Shown piece after piece: positions 46,244 through 55,646 of a stretch of 64,000 nucleotides of DNA. Numbering within the stretch: the first letter of the stretch is position 1; every line of letters starts with the position of its first letter. Position numbers and translations under genes: made by a program. The notes below the pieces were generated by a model, which made no database searches, was not told the origin of the DNA, and worked only from the letters and a program-made list of their open reading frames with translations. Origin of the DNA: Cyclobacteriaceae bacterium. Lineage in GTDB: Bacteria > Bacteroidota > Bacteroidia > Cytophagales > Cyclobacteriaceae. The stretch covers positions 620,001 to 684,000 of the forward strand of contig JAHBTY010000001.1 in NCBI GenBank assembly GCA_019638355.1, given 5' to 3'.

Positions 46244-49057
46244 TTACCTGCTCAAATACAAATTCCGTTCACTGTAAATATTCAGGAAATAATCATCCAT
46301 CAGATCATCAATAAAATAAATCGCCTCTCCGGTGGATTTCATTTCGGGGCCTAATTCTTTATTTACATCAGGAAATTTGTTAAACGAGAACACCGGTACT
46401 TTAATGGCATACCCATGTTTTTTGGGTGCGAATGTAAAATCTTTTACTTTGTTAACACCCAACATTATTTTGGTTGCGTAGTTTACATAGGGCTCGTCAT
46501 AGGCTTTGCAAATAAAAGGTACCGTGCGCGAGGCGCGCGGGTTGGCCTCAATAATGTAAACTTTGTCGTTCTTAATGGCAAACTGAATGTTGATTAGGCC
46601 AACAGTTTTAAGTGCAACTGCAATGCGTTTGGTATAGCTTTCAATTTGTTTAATTACAAAGTCGCCCAGGTTGTAAGGGGGTAATACTGCATACGAATCG
46701 CCACTGTGAATACCGGCCGGTTCAATGTGCTGCATTATGCCAATGATGTACACATCTTCGCCATCGCAAATGGCATCGGCTTCAGCTTCAATGGCACCAT
46801 CTAAAAAGTGATCGAGCAATACTTTATTATCCGGCAAATGTTTCCAAATGTCGATGATGTGATTCTCTAACTCTTTCTCGTTAATTACTATCTTCATACT
46901 TTGGCCACCTAACACGTACGAAGGTCTAACCAGCAGCGGGAAGCCAATGGTTTTTGAAACTTCCAATGCTTCGTCAGCATCGCGGGCAACCCCAAATTCA
47001 GGATAGGGTATATTCAAATCTTTCAGCAAGGAAGAAAAACTACCGCGGTCTTCGGCAAGGTCAAGCGCTTCAAATGAAGTGCCCATGATTTTAATGCCAT
47101 ACTTGTGAAGTTTTTCGGCAAGTTTTAACGCGGTTTGTCCACCCAGTTGTACAATTACGCCTTCTGGTTTTTCATGTTGAATGATGTCCCACAGATGTTC
47201 CCAGAATACCGGTTCGAAATAAAGTTTATCGGCAATATCAAAATCAGTTGAAACCGTTTCGGGGTTGCAATTAATCATGATGGCTTCGTAACCGGCTTCT
47301 TTGGCAGCCAATATTCCGTGCACACAAGAGTAATCGAACTCGATACCTTGCCCGATACGATTAGGGCCCGAGCCTAATACAATCACTTTCTTTTTGTTGG
47401 AAACAACCGATTCGTTTTCAGTATCGAAACTTGAATAATAATAGGCGGTTTTAGCATCAAACTCGGCCGCGCAGGTATCAACCATTTTATACACCCGCGT
47501 AATGCCCATCTCTCTGCGCTTCAGGTGTACTTCACTTTCCTTGCAATCAACCAGGTGTGCAATCTGCCTGTCAGCATAACCTTTCTCTTTGGCTTTGCGC
47601 ATTAGCTCAGCCGGAATGGTGTCGAGTTTATATTTCTCTATTTCTTTCTCTATCTCAATCAATTCCCAGATTTGTTCCAGAAACCACTTATCAATTTTGG
47701 TTAGGTTATGAATGGTTTTCATGGAGATGCCCAGTTTCATGGCATCGTACACATGGAACAACCGGTTCCAACTTGGGTTTTGTAAACTGTAGAGCAGGTC
47801 ATCTTGCTTGGTAAGTTCTTTACCATCGGCACCCAAACCATTTCTTCTTATCTCTAAGCTCTGACAAGCTTTTTGTAATGCTTCCTGAAAATTTCTTCCA
47901 ATACCCATTACTTCGCCCACCGATTTCATTTGCAGGCCCAGTCTGCGATCGGCACCGTGAAACTTATCAAAATTCCAGCGTGGTATTTTTACAATTACAT
48001 AATCCAGTGCGGGTTCAAAGTAGGCTGTGGTTGTTCCTGTTATTGCATTTCTCAGTTCATCCAGGTTGTAACCAATGGCAAGCTTGGCTGCAATTTTTGC
48101 GATGGGGTAGCCGGTTGCCTTTGATGCCAATGCCGATGAGCGCGATACGCGCGGATTAATTTCGATACCAATAATTTCATCGGTATCGGGATTTACCGAG
48201 AACTGTACATTGCAACCACCCGCAAACTTACCAATGCCATTCATCATTTTGATGGCCAGGTTGCGCATGTTTTGATACACGGTATCGGGCAACGTCATGG
48301 CCGGAGCAACCGTAATAGAGTCTCCTGTATGAATCCCCATCGGGTCGAAGTTTTCAATCGAACAGATGATGATTACATTGCCGAGGCTATCGCGTAGTAA
48401 TTCAAGTTCATATTCCTTCCAACCCATAATGCTTTGCTCCACCAATACTTCATGTATGGGCGAAGCATGCAAACCCCGGTTAAGTGCGGCATCAAATTCT
48501 TCGGGTGAGTTAACAAATCCACCACCGGTTCCACCCAACGTAAACGAAGGCCTGATTACCAATGGAAACCCAATCTCCTGTGCAATTTCTTTTCCTTCCA
48601 AAAAGGATGTGGCGGTAGCGCCTTTACATACGCCAACACCTAACTCTAACATTTTTAACCGGAATTTCTCCCGGTCCTCCGTTGTTTCGATGGCGTTAAT
48701 ATCAACACCAATAATTTTTACACCATAGTGTTGCCAAATGCCGGCCTTATCGCACTCAATGCAAAGGTTAAGTGCAGTCTGTCCACCCATAGTAGGCAGC
48801 ACGGCATCTACGTGATGTTTTTCCAGAATTTCGCGGATCGATTTTTTATCAAGGGGTTTCAGGTAAACATGATCGGCCGTAACCTTATCGGTCATAATGG
48901 TGGCCGGGTTGGAGTTGATCAAGATTACTTCTATACCTTCTTCCCGTAATGAACGGGCCGCTTGCGAGCCGGCATAATCAAATTCACATGCTTGTCCGAT
49001 AATGATGGGGCCGCTGCCGATGATGAGGATGGAGCGAATACTGCGATCTCTTGGCAT
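46244..49057 (-). CDS. carB: Carbamoyl-phosphate synthase large subunit (no allosteric domain)
   Basis: Makes carbamoyl phosphate for pyrimidine and arginine synthesis using ammonia from CarA. The two homologous ATP-grasp halves are visible: first half from SILIIGSGPIIIGQACEFDY, second from IVLGSGPNRIGQGIEFDYSC near residue 560. The protein stops at 937 residues (NIYSERNLYLSR), where E. coli CarB (1073 residues) goes on into the MGS-like domain that binds UMP, IMP and ornithine. It therefore lacks that regulatory domain. I believe this short form is usual in Cytophagales. carA is not in the window. Confidence 0.95.
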   Translation of the reverse strand: MPRDRSIRSILIIGSGPIIIGQACEFDYAGSQAARSLREEGIEVILINSNPATIMTDKVTADHVYLKPLDKKSIREILEKHHVDAVLPTMGGQTALNLCIECDKAGIWQHYGVKIIGVDINAIETTEDREKFRLKMLELGVGVCKGATATSFLEGKEIAQEIGFPLVIRPSFTLGGTGGGFVNSPEEFDAALNRGLHASPIHEVLVEQSIMGWKEYELELLRDSLGNVIIICSIENFDPMGIHTGDSITVAPAMTLPDTVYQNMRNLAIKMMNGIGKFAGGCNVQFSVNPDTDEIIGIEINPRVSRSSALASKATGYPIAKIAAKLAIGYNLDELRNAITGTTTAYFEPALDYVIVKIPRWNFDKFHGADRRLGLQMKSVGEVMGIGRNFQEALQKACQSLEIRRNGLGADGKELTKQDDLLYSLQNPSWNRLFHVYDAMKLGISMKTIHNLTKIDKWFLEQIWELIEIEKEIEKYKLDTIPAELMRKAKEKGYADRQIAHLVDCKESEVHLKRREMGITRVYKMVDTCAAEFDAKTAYYYSSFDTENESVVSNKKKVIVLGSGPNRIGQGIEFDYSCVHGILAAKEAGYEAIMINCNPETVSTDFDIADKLYFEPVFWEHLWDIIQHEKPEGVIVQLGGQTALKLAEKLHKYGIKIMGTSFEALDLAEDRGSFSSLLKDLNIPYPEFGVARDADEALEVSKTIGFPLLVRPSYVLGGQSMKIVINEKELENHIIDIWKHLPDNKVLLDHFLDGAIEAEADAICDGEDVYIIGIMQHIEPAGIHSGDSYAVLPPYNLGDFVIKQIESYTKRIAVALKTVGLINIQFAIKNDKVYIIEANPRASRTVPFICKAYDEPYVNYATKIMLGVNKVKDFTFAPKKHGYAIKVPVFSFNKFPDVNKELGPEMKSTGEAIYFIDDLMDDYFLNIYSERNLYLSR

Positions 49058-49087
49058 TTCTGGTGGTTATGGTTTGGATAAATCGGG

Positions 49088-49095
49088 CAAAAATA
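49088..49095 (-). promoter_or_regulatory. Putative -7 box for carB
   Basis: TATTTTTG on the minus strand, a perfect TAnnTTTG match, ends 30 bases before the carB ATG at 49057. The T-rich surroundings make a chance match easier. Confidence 0.45.
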
Positions 49096-49197
49096 AGTAG
49101 TATTTTAAGTAAATGATTACGGTAGTGCTACATTTATTCGAGAGGTAAGAGGCAACAGAAAAATTTTTGTAAAATTTAAAATTCAATCCTTTGCGCT

Positions 49198-50889
49198 ATG
49201 AATCTAAACCTGAAAGCAAAAGCTGAAAATACGTACGATGCCATTGTGGTGGGTTCGGGTATAAGTGGTGGTTGGGCTGCTAAAGAACTTTGTGAGCGCG
49301 GGTTGAAAGTGTTGCTACTGGAGCGCGGTAAAAATGTAGAGCATCCTAACTATCCAACTACCTCACTCGATCCCTGGCAGCTTGAAAACCGGGGCCGGCT
49401 TACGCAGGCCGATCGCGACAGATGCCCCATACAAACCCGGCACTTTTCTTACTCGGGCGATAACAAACATTTTTACATCAATGATCTTGAAAATCCTTAT
49501 GCCGAAACCAAGCGGTTCGATTGGATACGAGGCGATATTGTAGGCGGCCGCTCCATGTTATGGGGCCGGCAATGCTATCGCCTGAGCGATCTTGATTTTG
49601 AAGCCAACTTGCGTGATGGTATTGCCACCGATTGGCCCATTCGTTATAAAGACATTGAACCCTGGTATGATTATGTAGAACAGTTTATTGGTATAAGTGG
49701 CCGCGCGGAGGGAATTCCACATTTACCGGATAGCAGGTTTCAACCACCGATGGAGTTGAACTGTGTAGAAATTGATTTTAAAAACAAAGTGGAGAACCGG
49801 TTTGGCCGTAAGATGACGGTAGGTCGTGTGGCTAATCTTACTGCTCCCGTAAAGGGCAGGGGTGTGTGCCAGTATCGCAATCAATGCCACCGCGGTTGCC
49901 CTTACGGAGCTTACTTCAGTACCAATGCCAGTACATTGCCGGCTGCATTTGCTACGGGTAATTTAACCCTGCGCCCACACTCATTAACAAACCGTGTGTT
50001 GTACGATGAACAAAAACAAAAAGCAATTGGTGTTGAGATTATTGATACCGAAACCAATCAGGTAATTGAATATTATGCACGCATTGTTTTTTTAAATGCG
50101 GCTACACTGGGTACTGCTTTTATTCTACTTAACTCAACTTCAAACCGTTTTCCGAACGGATTGGGAAACGGTAGCGATCAGGTGGGGCGCAATATTATGG
50201 ATCATCACAAAGGTGCCGGTGCCGAAGCCGAAGTAGAAGGTTTTGAAGATCACTATTATTATGGGCGCAGGCCTAATGGTGTGTATGTTCCGCGGTTCAG
50301 AAACCTAACAGAAAAAAGAACGGATTACATTCGCGGGTTTGGCTATCAAGGAGGTGCGAGTCGCACGGGTTGGGGGCGCGGAACGATGGATACAGCCGTA
50401 GGAACCGAACTGAAAGAAATCTTACAAACCCCGGGCAATTGGCGAATTGGTTTTGGTGGTTTTGGCGAGTGTTTGCCCTACGAAGAAAACCGGGTAACAT
50501 TAAACACCAATGTAAAAGATAAATGGGGCCGTAATTCCTTAACTACCGATGTAGAATTTAAAGAGAATGAGCGCGCCATGCAGAAAGATATGGCTGCTGC
50601 TATGGCTGAAATGCTGGAAGCAGCCGGATATAAAAATGTTCGTTCGTATGTGAATACTTCTTTTCCAGGAAATGCCAACCACGAAATGGGCAGTGCCCGC
50701 ATGGGGCGTAATCCTAAAACATCGGTGCTTAATGGGTTTAATCAGATGTACGAAGTAAAGAACGTGTTTATTACCGATGGTTCGTTTATGACTTCATCTT
50801 CGTGTGTTAATCCTTCGCTTACCTATATGGCAATGACGGCCCGCGCGTGTGCATACGCGGTGGCGGAAATGAAGAACGGAAATGTTTAA
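49198..50889 (+). CDS. GMC-family FAD oxidoreductase
   Basis: The 563-residue protein has the FAD dinucleotide motif AIVVGSGISGGWAAKEL at about 15-32, the GMC signature GGRSMLWGRQCYRLSD near 118, a Cys/His-rich stretch (VCQYRNQCHRGCPYGAYFS) and the conserved C-terminal segment with VFITDGSFMTSSSCVNPSLT. It probably oxidises a sugar or alcohol; the electron acceptor and substrate are unknown. Many Bacteroidota members sit beside a gluconate 2-dehydrogenase subunit 3 gene; none is next to this one. ATCCTTTG (49186-49193) lies 4 bases before the ATG. Confidence 0.9.
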   Translation: MNLNLKAKAENTYDAIVVGSGISGGWAAKELCERGLKVLLLERGKNVEHPNYPTTSLDPWQLENRGRLTQADRDRCPIQTRHFSYSGDNKHFYINDLENPYAETKRFDWIRGDIVGGRSMLWGRQCYRLSDLDFEANLRDGIATDWPIRYKDIEPWYDYVEQFIGISGRAEGIPHLPDSRFQPPMELNCVEIDFKNKVENRFGRKMTVGRVANLTAPVKGRGVCQYRNQCHRGCPYGAYFSTNASTLPAAFATGNLTLRPHSLTNRVLYDEQKQKAIGVEIIDTETNQVIEYYARIVFLNAATLGTAFILLNSTSNRFPNGLGNGSDQVGRNIMDHHKGAGAEAEVEGFEDHYYYGRRPNGVYVPRFRNLTEKRTDYIRGFGYQGGASRTGWGRGTMDTAVGTELKEILQTPGNWRIGFGGFGECLPYEENRVTLNTNVKDKWGRNSLTTDVEFKENERAMQKDMAAAMAEMLEAAGYKNVRSYVNTSFPGNANHEMGSARMGRNPKTSVLNGFNQMYEVKNVFITDGSFMTSSSCVNPSLTYMAMTARACAYAVAEMKNGNV

Positions 50890-51005
50890 TCCCGATGAAG
50901 CAAGCCGTGAATGCTATTGAATGTAGTGGTTCTTTTCTAAAAGAAGAATGAAGCCTGCGATTCTCCGGAGTGGTTTGCTGATTTATTTCTGAACATGGAT
51001 TGAGT

Positions 51006-53525
51006 TTACTTCACTCCACTAACATCTTTAAATCTGCGCACCGTTGCAACTGTAAAGCCAACCATCAGAACACCTGTGCCAAGCCACAACACATTGATTA
51101 AAGGCATTTCAATGGCTTTTATAATCACCCAATCTTTCTGGCGGGTGTTAATACCTACTGAAAACTCACCTGTATCGGGGTGAATGTTGAGTAATGTCAG
51201 CTTCACGCCCAGGTCGTTTATTTCGGATGGGATGCGGCCCACCTGGCTTTTGTTACGAATCAAAAAGATTGGCTCGGCCATGTATTCGTCACGCTCTCCT
51301 TTCACTTTTATTTTAGCTTTTACGGCTACATCGGCATCATCTAATTTAAAACCCTCTATTTCGTGTATGCGTACTACTTCATCCAGTGTGGCTACGTAAT
51401 CGTTTACAAAAAATTGTTGGTTTAACTGAATACGTTCTTCAGTAAGCTCGCTCCATTCCGGTTCTTCTTCCCGATTCATCGGTAACGAAACATGCGTATA
51501 TAAATCACGACCGGCATGGCGTTCAATATCGGGCGAAGCCACAAAGCCACCCATAGCCGGATTGATTTGCACACGCGGAAATAATACCGCGGCTACTTTT
51601 CCATTTTTGCGAAGTTCAACTTCGTAAAATGTATTCTCAGGATTAATTTCGAATGTATCGCGGGCATTCAGAATTTTTTTGCCTTCAAACAGGATATCGC
51701 GCGTAGCAACCACCTTGTACGGATCGGCTGTCAGGTCGATGTGATTTTTGCTTACATAACCTTTTATGCCATTTGGCTTTACCCGCTCACCCAGGTATTC
51801 AATTTCATAACCAGCCATTACGCGAGGTTCGTGTACAAATAGCAACAGGTTATCGCGGTTAAATTCAGTTGGCAAATCCTTCGAGATGAGCATGCCGGTA
51901 TTGTTAAGCGATACTACACTTGAATATCCGGCTGAGAACATGATGCCGATCAACATCAGCCCTACACCCAGGTGTGCAATAGCACCACCCGAAAGGGCCT
52001 TGTTGACTTTGGTTACGGAAAACAAAACTTTCAGGTTGGATATAATGAGGTAAACTCCTGCTAAAGTTAAAGCGAGATAAGCTGGTTTATAAATTTTCCC
52101 CAAGGAGATAACAATCGCAAACACAACCAACGAAATCAAAGCCGGGTACAGCAATTCTTTAACAAGATTATTCTTGCCGATTTTACGCCACCAGAAAAAC
52201 TGGGCGGTTCCCGAAGCCAATGCAATCAACACTCCAAACCAAACCTGAAAGCGTGAGTAATATTCAATCTGATTGCCCGGTGTCGCCAGGCGTAAATCAA
52301 GACCAAACCAACTCCCCATTTCATTAATAACCGGGTAGGAAGTGGGAATGATCACCTGAAATCCGGACAAACACAAAAGTGTTGCACCTATAAAGATCCA
52401 GAACTCGCGCGAGTAAACTGAAGTTTCTTTTTCAGACGATGGAATCTGTTTCCAACGCCAGATGGATAATGCAATAGCGGCACCGGTAAAAAATAAAAGA
52501 TAAATCAGCAACTGACCGGATAACCCCAAATCAGTAAATGAGTGTACGGAGGCATCGCCCAAAATCCCGCTTCGGGTTAAAAATGTTGAGTACAGAATCA
52601 GTACAAAAGTAGCAATGCTAAGGATGATAGAAGTTTTAAGCGCTGTCTGGTTGTTTTTATAAATGATCATGGTGTGGATGGATGCAATCATTACCAACCA
52701 CGGTACATACACTGCGTTTTCAACCGGATCCCAATTCCAATAGCCACCAAAGTTTAAGGTTTCATAAGCCCAGTAACCGCCCATTAAAATACCGAGGCCT
52801 AAAATGCCAGCACCAATGAGCGTCCACGGCAGTGCAGGTTTAATCCAATTGGAATAATCTTTTTGCCAAAGACCGGCTACACAAAATGCAAAGGGTACTA
52901 ATGTTAATGCAAAGCCAAGAAATAAGGTGGGCGGATGAATCACCATCCAATAATTCTGAAGCAATGGATTTAGTCCACTGCCATCTTTCGGAATAAAATC
53001 GGGTTGAATGCTGAAGATGGGATCGTCAATCGCATCGCGCAATAAAATGAAGGGCGAGCTACCAAGTTTAAGATCGATTAGCGGAATAACCACACCCAAA
53101 ATCATGGAAGCAAGAAAAGCCTGCACTAAACTAAAAACCACCATCACTGGTGCTTCCCATTTTTTTTGTGTGTGAATAAAGAAGATGCCAATAATGGCCT
53201 GCCAGAAAATCCAAAGCAGGAAACTACCTTCTTGCCCCTCCCAAAAACAGGATACCATGTATTGACCCGGCAAGTGGCGCGAAGAGTGGCTGTAGGCATA
53301 ATGATATTCGAAATAATGCTGGTAGATTATTACAAACAGGCTAACCACTACGCCCAGCACCGCAAAGGTGTGTGTGTAAAAAGCGAAACGCGCATTTTTG
53401 CGCCAGGCTTCGCGCGTAAGTTCATCGGTATTAATTGTTTTCCAATAGGCAAATGCACTTACCAGCGAAGTTACAAACGACAGGATGATGAAGAAGTGAC
53501 CAAGATCACCTATGAAATAGTGCAT
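51006..53525 (-). CDS. ccmF: Cytochrome c heme lyase, CcmF/CcsA type
   Basis: Attaches heme to apocytochrome c in the periplasm. The 839-residue protein has many membrane helices, the CFWEGQEGSFLLW motif (about 93-105), NYWMVIHPPTLFLG with the conserved His near 197, and the tryptophan-rich heme-handling stretch near 250-270 (FGGYWNWDPVENAVYVPW). A large periplasmic domain (about 540-790) precedes a final helix. It follows ccmE by 21 bases at the end of the wzz-ccm gene block. In databases it is often named CcsA. Confidence 0.9.
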   Translation of the reverse strand: MHYFIGDLGHFFIILSFVTSLVSAFAYWKTINTDELTREAWRKNARFAFYTHTFAVLGVVVSLFVIIYQHYFEYHYAYSHSSRHLPGQYMVSCFWEGQEGSFLLWIFWQAIIGIFFIHTQKKWEAPVMVVFSLVQAFLASMILGVVIPLIDLKLGSSPFILLRDAIDDPIFSIQPDFIPKDGSGLNPLLQNYWMVIHPPTLFLGFALTLVPFAFCVAGLWQKDYSNWIKPALPWTLIGAGILGLGILMGGYWAYETLNFGGYWNWDPVENAVYVPWLVMIASIHTMIIYKNNQTALKTSIILSIATFVLILYSTFLTRSGILGDASVHSFTDLGLSGQLLIYLLFFTGAAIALSIWRWKQIPSSEKETSVYSREFWIFIGATLLCLSGFQVIIPTSYPVINEMGSWFGLDLRLATPGNQIEYYSRFQVWFGVLIALASGTAQFFWWRKIGKNNLVKELLYPALISLVVFAIVISLGKIYKPAYLALTLAGVYLIISNLKVLFSVTKVNKALSGGAIAHLGVGLMLIGIMFSAGYSSVVSLNNTGMLISKDLPTEFNRDNLLLFVHEPRVMAGYEIEYLGERVKPNGIKGYVSKNHIDLTADPYKVVATRDILFEGKKILNARDTFEINPENTFYEVELRKNGKVAAVLFPRVQINPAMGGFVASPDIERHAGRDLYTHVSLPMNREEEPEWSELTEERIQLNQQFFVNDYVATLDEVVRIHEIEGFKLDDADVAVKAKIKVKGERDEYMAEPIFLIRNKSQVGRIPSEINDLGVKLTLLNIHPDTGEFSVGINTRQKDWVIIKAIEMPLINVLWLGTGVLMVGFTVATVRRFKDVSGVK

Positions 53526-53546
53526 TACCGGTATTTTAAAATGCGA

Positions 53547-53960
53547 TTATAAACTACTGGTGTTAATTTTTTCTTCCTGGTATTTGGATGGACACTTGAG
53601 CAGGATTTTGCTGGCTACAAAAGAATTATTCTGGTAGCCACCAATTACCACCACTTTTTCGGAGCGGGTAAAATCGGGTGGCATAGGCTCGTTGTAATAA
53701 ACCTTTTGTTCTTTCTGGTTTTCATCTATCAGAACGAAAGAGAATGAAAGCATGTCGGCACTTTTTTCAATGCCTACAATATTGCCGTTGGCGTCTTTTT
53801 TAAGATCGCCCACTACGTGAATCTGGGTATTGTTTCCGGTGGAGGCCATCTGGTAGGCCTGCTCGAACGAAACATAAGTACTGGCATCACCCGTGTTGGC
53901 GATAATAATGCCGATAGCAGCGGCAATTATAACGAGGGCAAAAATGTGCGACTTCTTCAT
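53547..53960 (-). CDS. ccmE: Heme chaperone CcmE, CXXXY variant
   Basis: Carries heme from CcmC to CcmF. The 137-residue protein has an N-terminal membrane anchor (about 5-22, IFALVIIAAAIGIIIA) and the OB-fold body (IHVVGDLKKDANGNI, SFSFVLIDENQKEQKVYY, EKVVVIGGYQNNSFVASKIL). Where E. coli CcmE has the heme-linking His in HXXXY, this has Cys123-Pro-Ser-Lys-Tyr127. The CXXXY form is established for archaea and some bacteria, in a variant system I. It lies between ccmD and ccmF. Confidence 0.9.
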   Translation of the reverse strand: MKKSHIFALVIIAAAIGIIIANTGDASTYVSFEQAYQMASTGNNTQIHVVGDLKKDANGNIVGIEKSADMLSFSFVLIDENQKEQKVYYNEPMPPDFTRSEKVVVIGGYQNNSFVASKILLKCPSKYQEEKINTSSL

Positions 53961-54060
53961 AGCTTCAGCTGATTTTGCTTTGGGCGCAAAGGTACAGTGT
54001 AAAACAACTTGAAGTGTTAAAAAGTTGTGATTTTAGGATAGTTATGAAGGGTACGAAGAG

Positions 54061-54073
54061 GGGCGTAACGCCC
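54061..54073. repeat. GGGCGT/ACGCCC palindrome between ccmE and ccmD
   Basis: GGGCGT (54061-54066) and ACGCCC (54068-54073) flank one base; the surroundings AGG...CTT extend the symmetry partly. It lies in the 146-base gap between ccmD and ccmE, where it might lower readthrough. No T-run follows. Confidence 0.5.
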
Positions 54074-54106
54074 TTGATTCGAAGCAATGATCAATAAAAA
54101 AGCGCT

Positions 54107-54334
54107 TCAGGAATTAGAATCGGGCGGTAGTTTTTTTTCGATTTTGGTGATTTTTCGATCCAACAGAATGAGGTAGGTTATGAGTCCCGCAAAAATCAAC
54201 AACAAGATCGCCACTACCACATAAATCTTTCCTTCCGAGCGCATGGTGTCAGCCATTTCTATTGGCTGCGCTATAAGCATGGCCGGCAGCATTACCAAAC
54301 CAACAACAAGCTTAACAAACTTATTCATGTTCAA
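54107..54334 (-). CDS. ccmD: CcmD-like small membrane protein
   Basis: A 75-residue protein with an N-terminal hydrophobic segment ending IAQP (possible signal peptide), then a membrane helix at about 37-56 (IYVVVAILLLIFAGLITYLI) and a short basic tail, the CcmD pattern. CcmD helps release heme-bound CcmE from CcmABC. It overlaps ccmC by 14 bases. The call depends on position and topology, because CcmD proteins share little sequence. Confidence 0.8.
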   Translation of the reverse strand: MNMNKFVKLVVGLVMLPAMLIAQPIEMADTMRSEGKIYVVVAILLLIFAGLITYLILLDRKITKIEKKLPPDSNS

Positions 54335-54989
54335 GATTTAAAAGTTTTTCAGAAATGAACCGCACGCGAACACGCAAGGTGGCAATCCAAACGCCTAGCA
54401 AAGTCCAACCGATAACAGCCGGATAAAAGACAAGTCGCATTCTGCTATCCAGATCGTACGTATTAAAGCCCGGGTTGCCGCCATTACCCGGATGCATGGA
54501 ACTGGTCATGCGGGGAATGATAAATAGTAGGGGAATCATCGCAGCATACGCGAATATATTATAGACCGCACTTAACCTTGCTTTCTGATCTTCATTTTCG
54601 ATAGAGCCTCTTAATACGAAATAAGCCAGGTAAATTAAGAGTGCAATGGCGGCACCGTTTTGTTTGGGATCGCCATGCCAGGGTGAGCCCCAGGTATAGT
54701 TGGCCCAGATCATACCGGTTGTTAATCCTAATAAGTTTAAAACGATACCGGCATGTATAAATTCAACGGAATACGTGTCGCGTTTGAAGGTTGGTTTGTT
54801 CAGGTAAAGTATGGAATAAAAGAGCGACACTGTGAATAAGGCAATCATACCAAACCACATGGGTACATGAAAGTAAAGTGCGCGGATACTTTCGTTAACA
54901 ATATTGAGACGGGGCACTTCTAAAAGAAATCCACCCACAATGGTGTAAACCAGTAAAGCAATACAAAGAATTTTAGCCCACGTTTTCAT
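54321..54989 (-). CDS. ccmC: Heme-handling protein CcmC
   Basis: Loads heme onto CcmE. The 222-residue protein has six membrane segments, with LYFHVPMWFGMIALF carrying the first conserved His, and the tryptophan-rich region MIWANYTWGSPWHGDPKQN near 120, and a second conserved His near 165 (SSMHPG). Both histidines and the WxxxW...D pattern fit CcmC, although the tryptophan motif departs from the E. coli form (WGTWWVWDARLTS). It starts where ccmB ends and overlaps ccmD. Confidence 0.9.
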   Translation of the reverse strand: MKTWAKILCIALLVYTIVGGFLLEVPRLNIVNESIRALYFHVPMWFGMIALFTVSLFYSILYLNKPTFKRDTYSVEFIHAGIVLNLLGLTTGMIWANYTWGSPWHGDPKQNGAAIALLIYLAYFVLRGSIENEDQKARLSAVYNIFAYAAMIPLLFIIPRMTSSMHPGNGGNPGFNTYDLDSRMRLVFYPAVIGWTLLGVWIATLRVRVRFISEKLLNLEHE

Positions 54990-55646
54990 TTAGCTGCGCC
55001 AAATATACGGGAAGAGCAAATAAGACGCTGCCGCCACTATGCAATTAATTGCCAGTAGTGTTAATAAATCCGGATAGCTAACCGAACGATCCAAGCCATC
55101 GATACAATTTTTGGTAATTTTTATGGCAATAAGCAGCACGGAAATTACAACCGGAAAACTGAGCACGGCCATCAGAATATTACTATGATTGGCCTTTGCG
55201 GCCAGGGCCGATAGCAAGGTTAACGAGGTTGAGAAACCAAGTGCAGCCAGCAGCAGCGTAACAGCAAAAAGCGCCAGGTCGGCAAGGGGATTGTTTAAAA
55301 AGATGCTGAAAAGGAGCCAGCCGGTAAATGCTAAAATTGTAATCAACAAAAAGTTGTAAAGCATTTTAGAAATGAGTATAGCTGCCGGAGATGCGATTGA
55401 GTAGTAATATATCTCGCGCCCCTTTTTCTCGCCAATAAAACTTTTAGCTACGGTATTAATAACTGAAAACAGAATGGTTACCCAAAACAACGCGCTCCAA
55501 ACTAAGGGTGTAATCTGGTTTTGCTTCAGGCTGAACGACAGGTAGCAGATAAAAACGGTGCTAAAGAGGTATAAGGCAAGACCTGAGATGACGTTTTTTT
55601 TTCTCAACTCAAGTGTAAACTCTTTTAAAATGAGCGTACTGATCAC
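54990..55646 (-). CDS. ccmB: Heme exporter protein CcmB
   Basis: Membrane subunit of the CcmABC complex that releases heme-loaded CcmE. The 218-residue protein has six hydrophobic segments and KEFTLELRKKNVISGLALYL at the N-terminus, with KSFIGEKKGREIYYYSIASP later, which is the CcmB pattern. The start is a GTG that overlaps the wzz stop in GTGA at 55643-55646. ccmC begins right after its stop. The ATPase CcmA is not in this window. Confidence 0.9.
   Translation of the reverse strand: MISTLILKEFTLELRKKNVISGLALYLFSTVFICYLSFSLKQNQITPLVWSALFWVTILFSVINTVAKSFIGEKKGREIYYYSIASPAAILISKMLYNFLLITILAFTGWLLFSIFLNNPLADLALFAVTLLLAALGFSTSLTLLSALAAKANHSNILMAVLSFPVVISVLLIAIKITKNCIDGLDRSVSYPDLLTLLAINCIVAAASYLLFPYIWRS

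Noticed and set aside
49186-49193. -7 box (ATCCTTTG) just before the GMC oxidoreductase
   Set aside because: Only 6 of 8 match with the important TA inverted; mentioned in the gene entry but not called.
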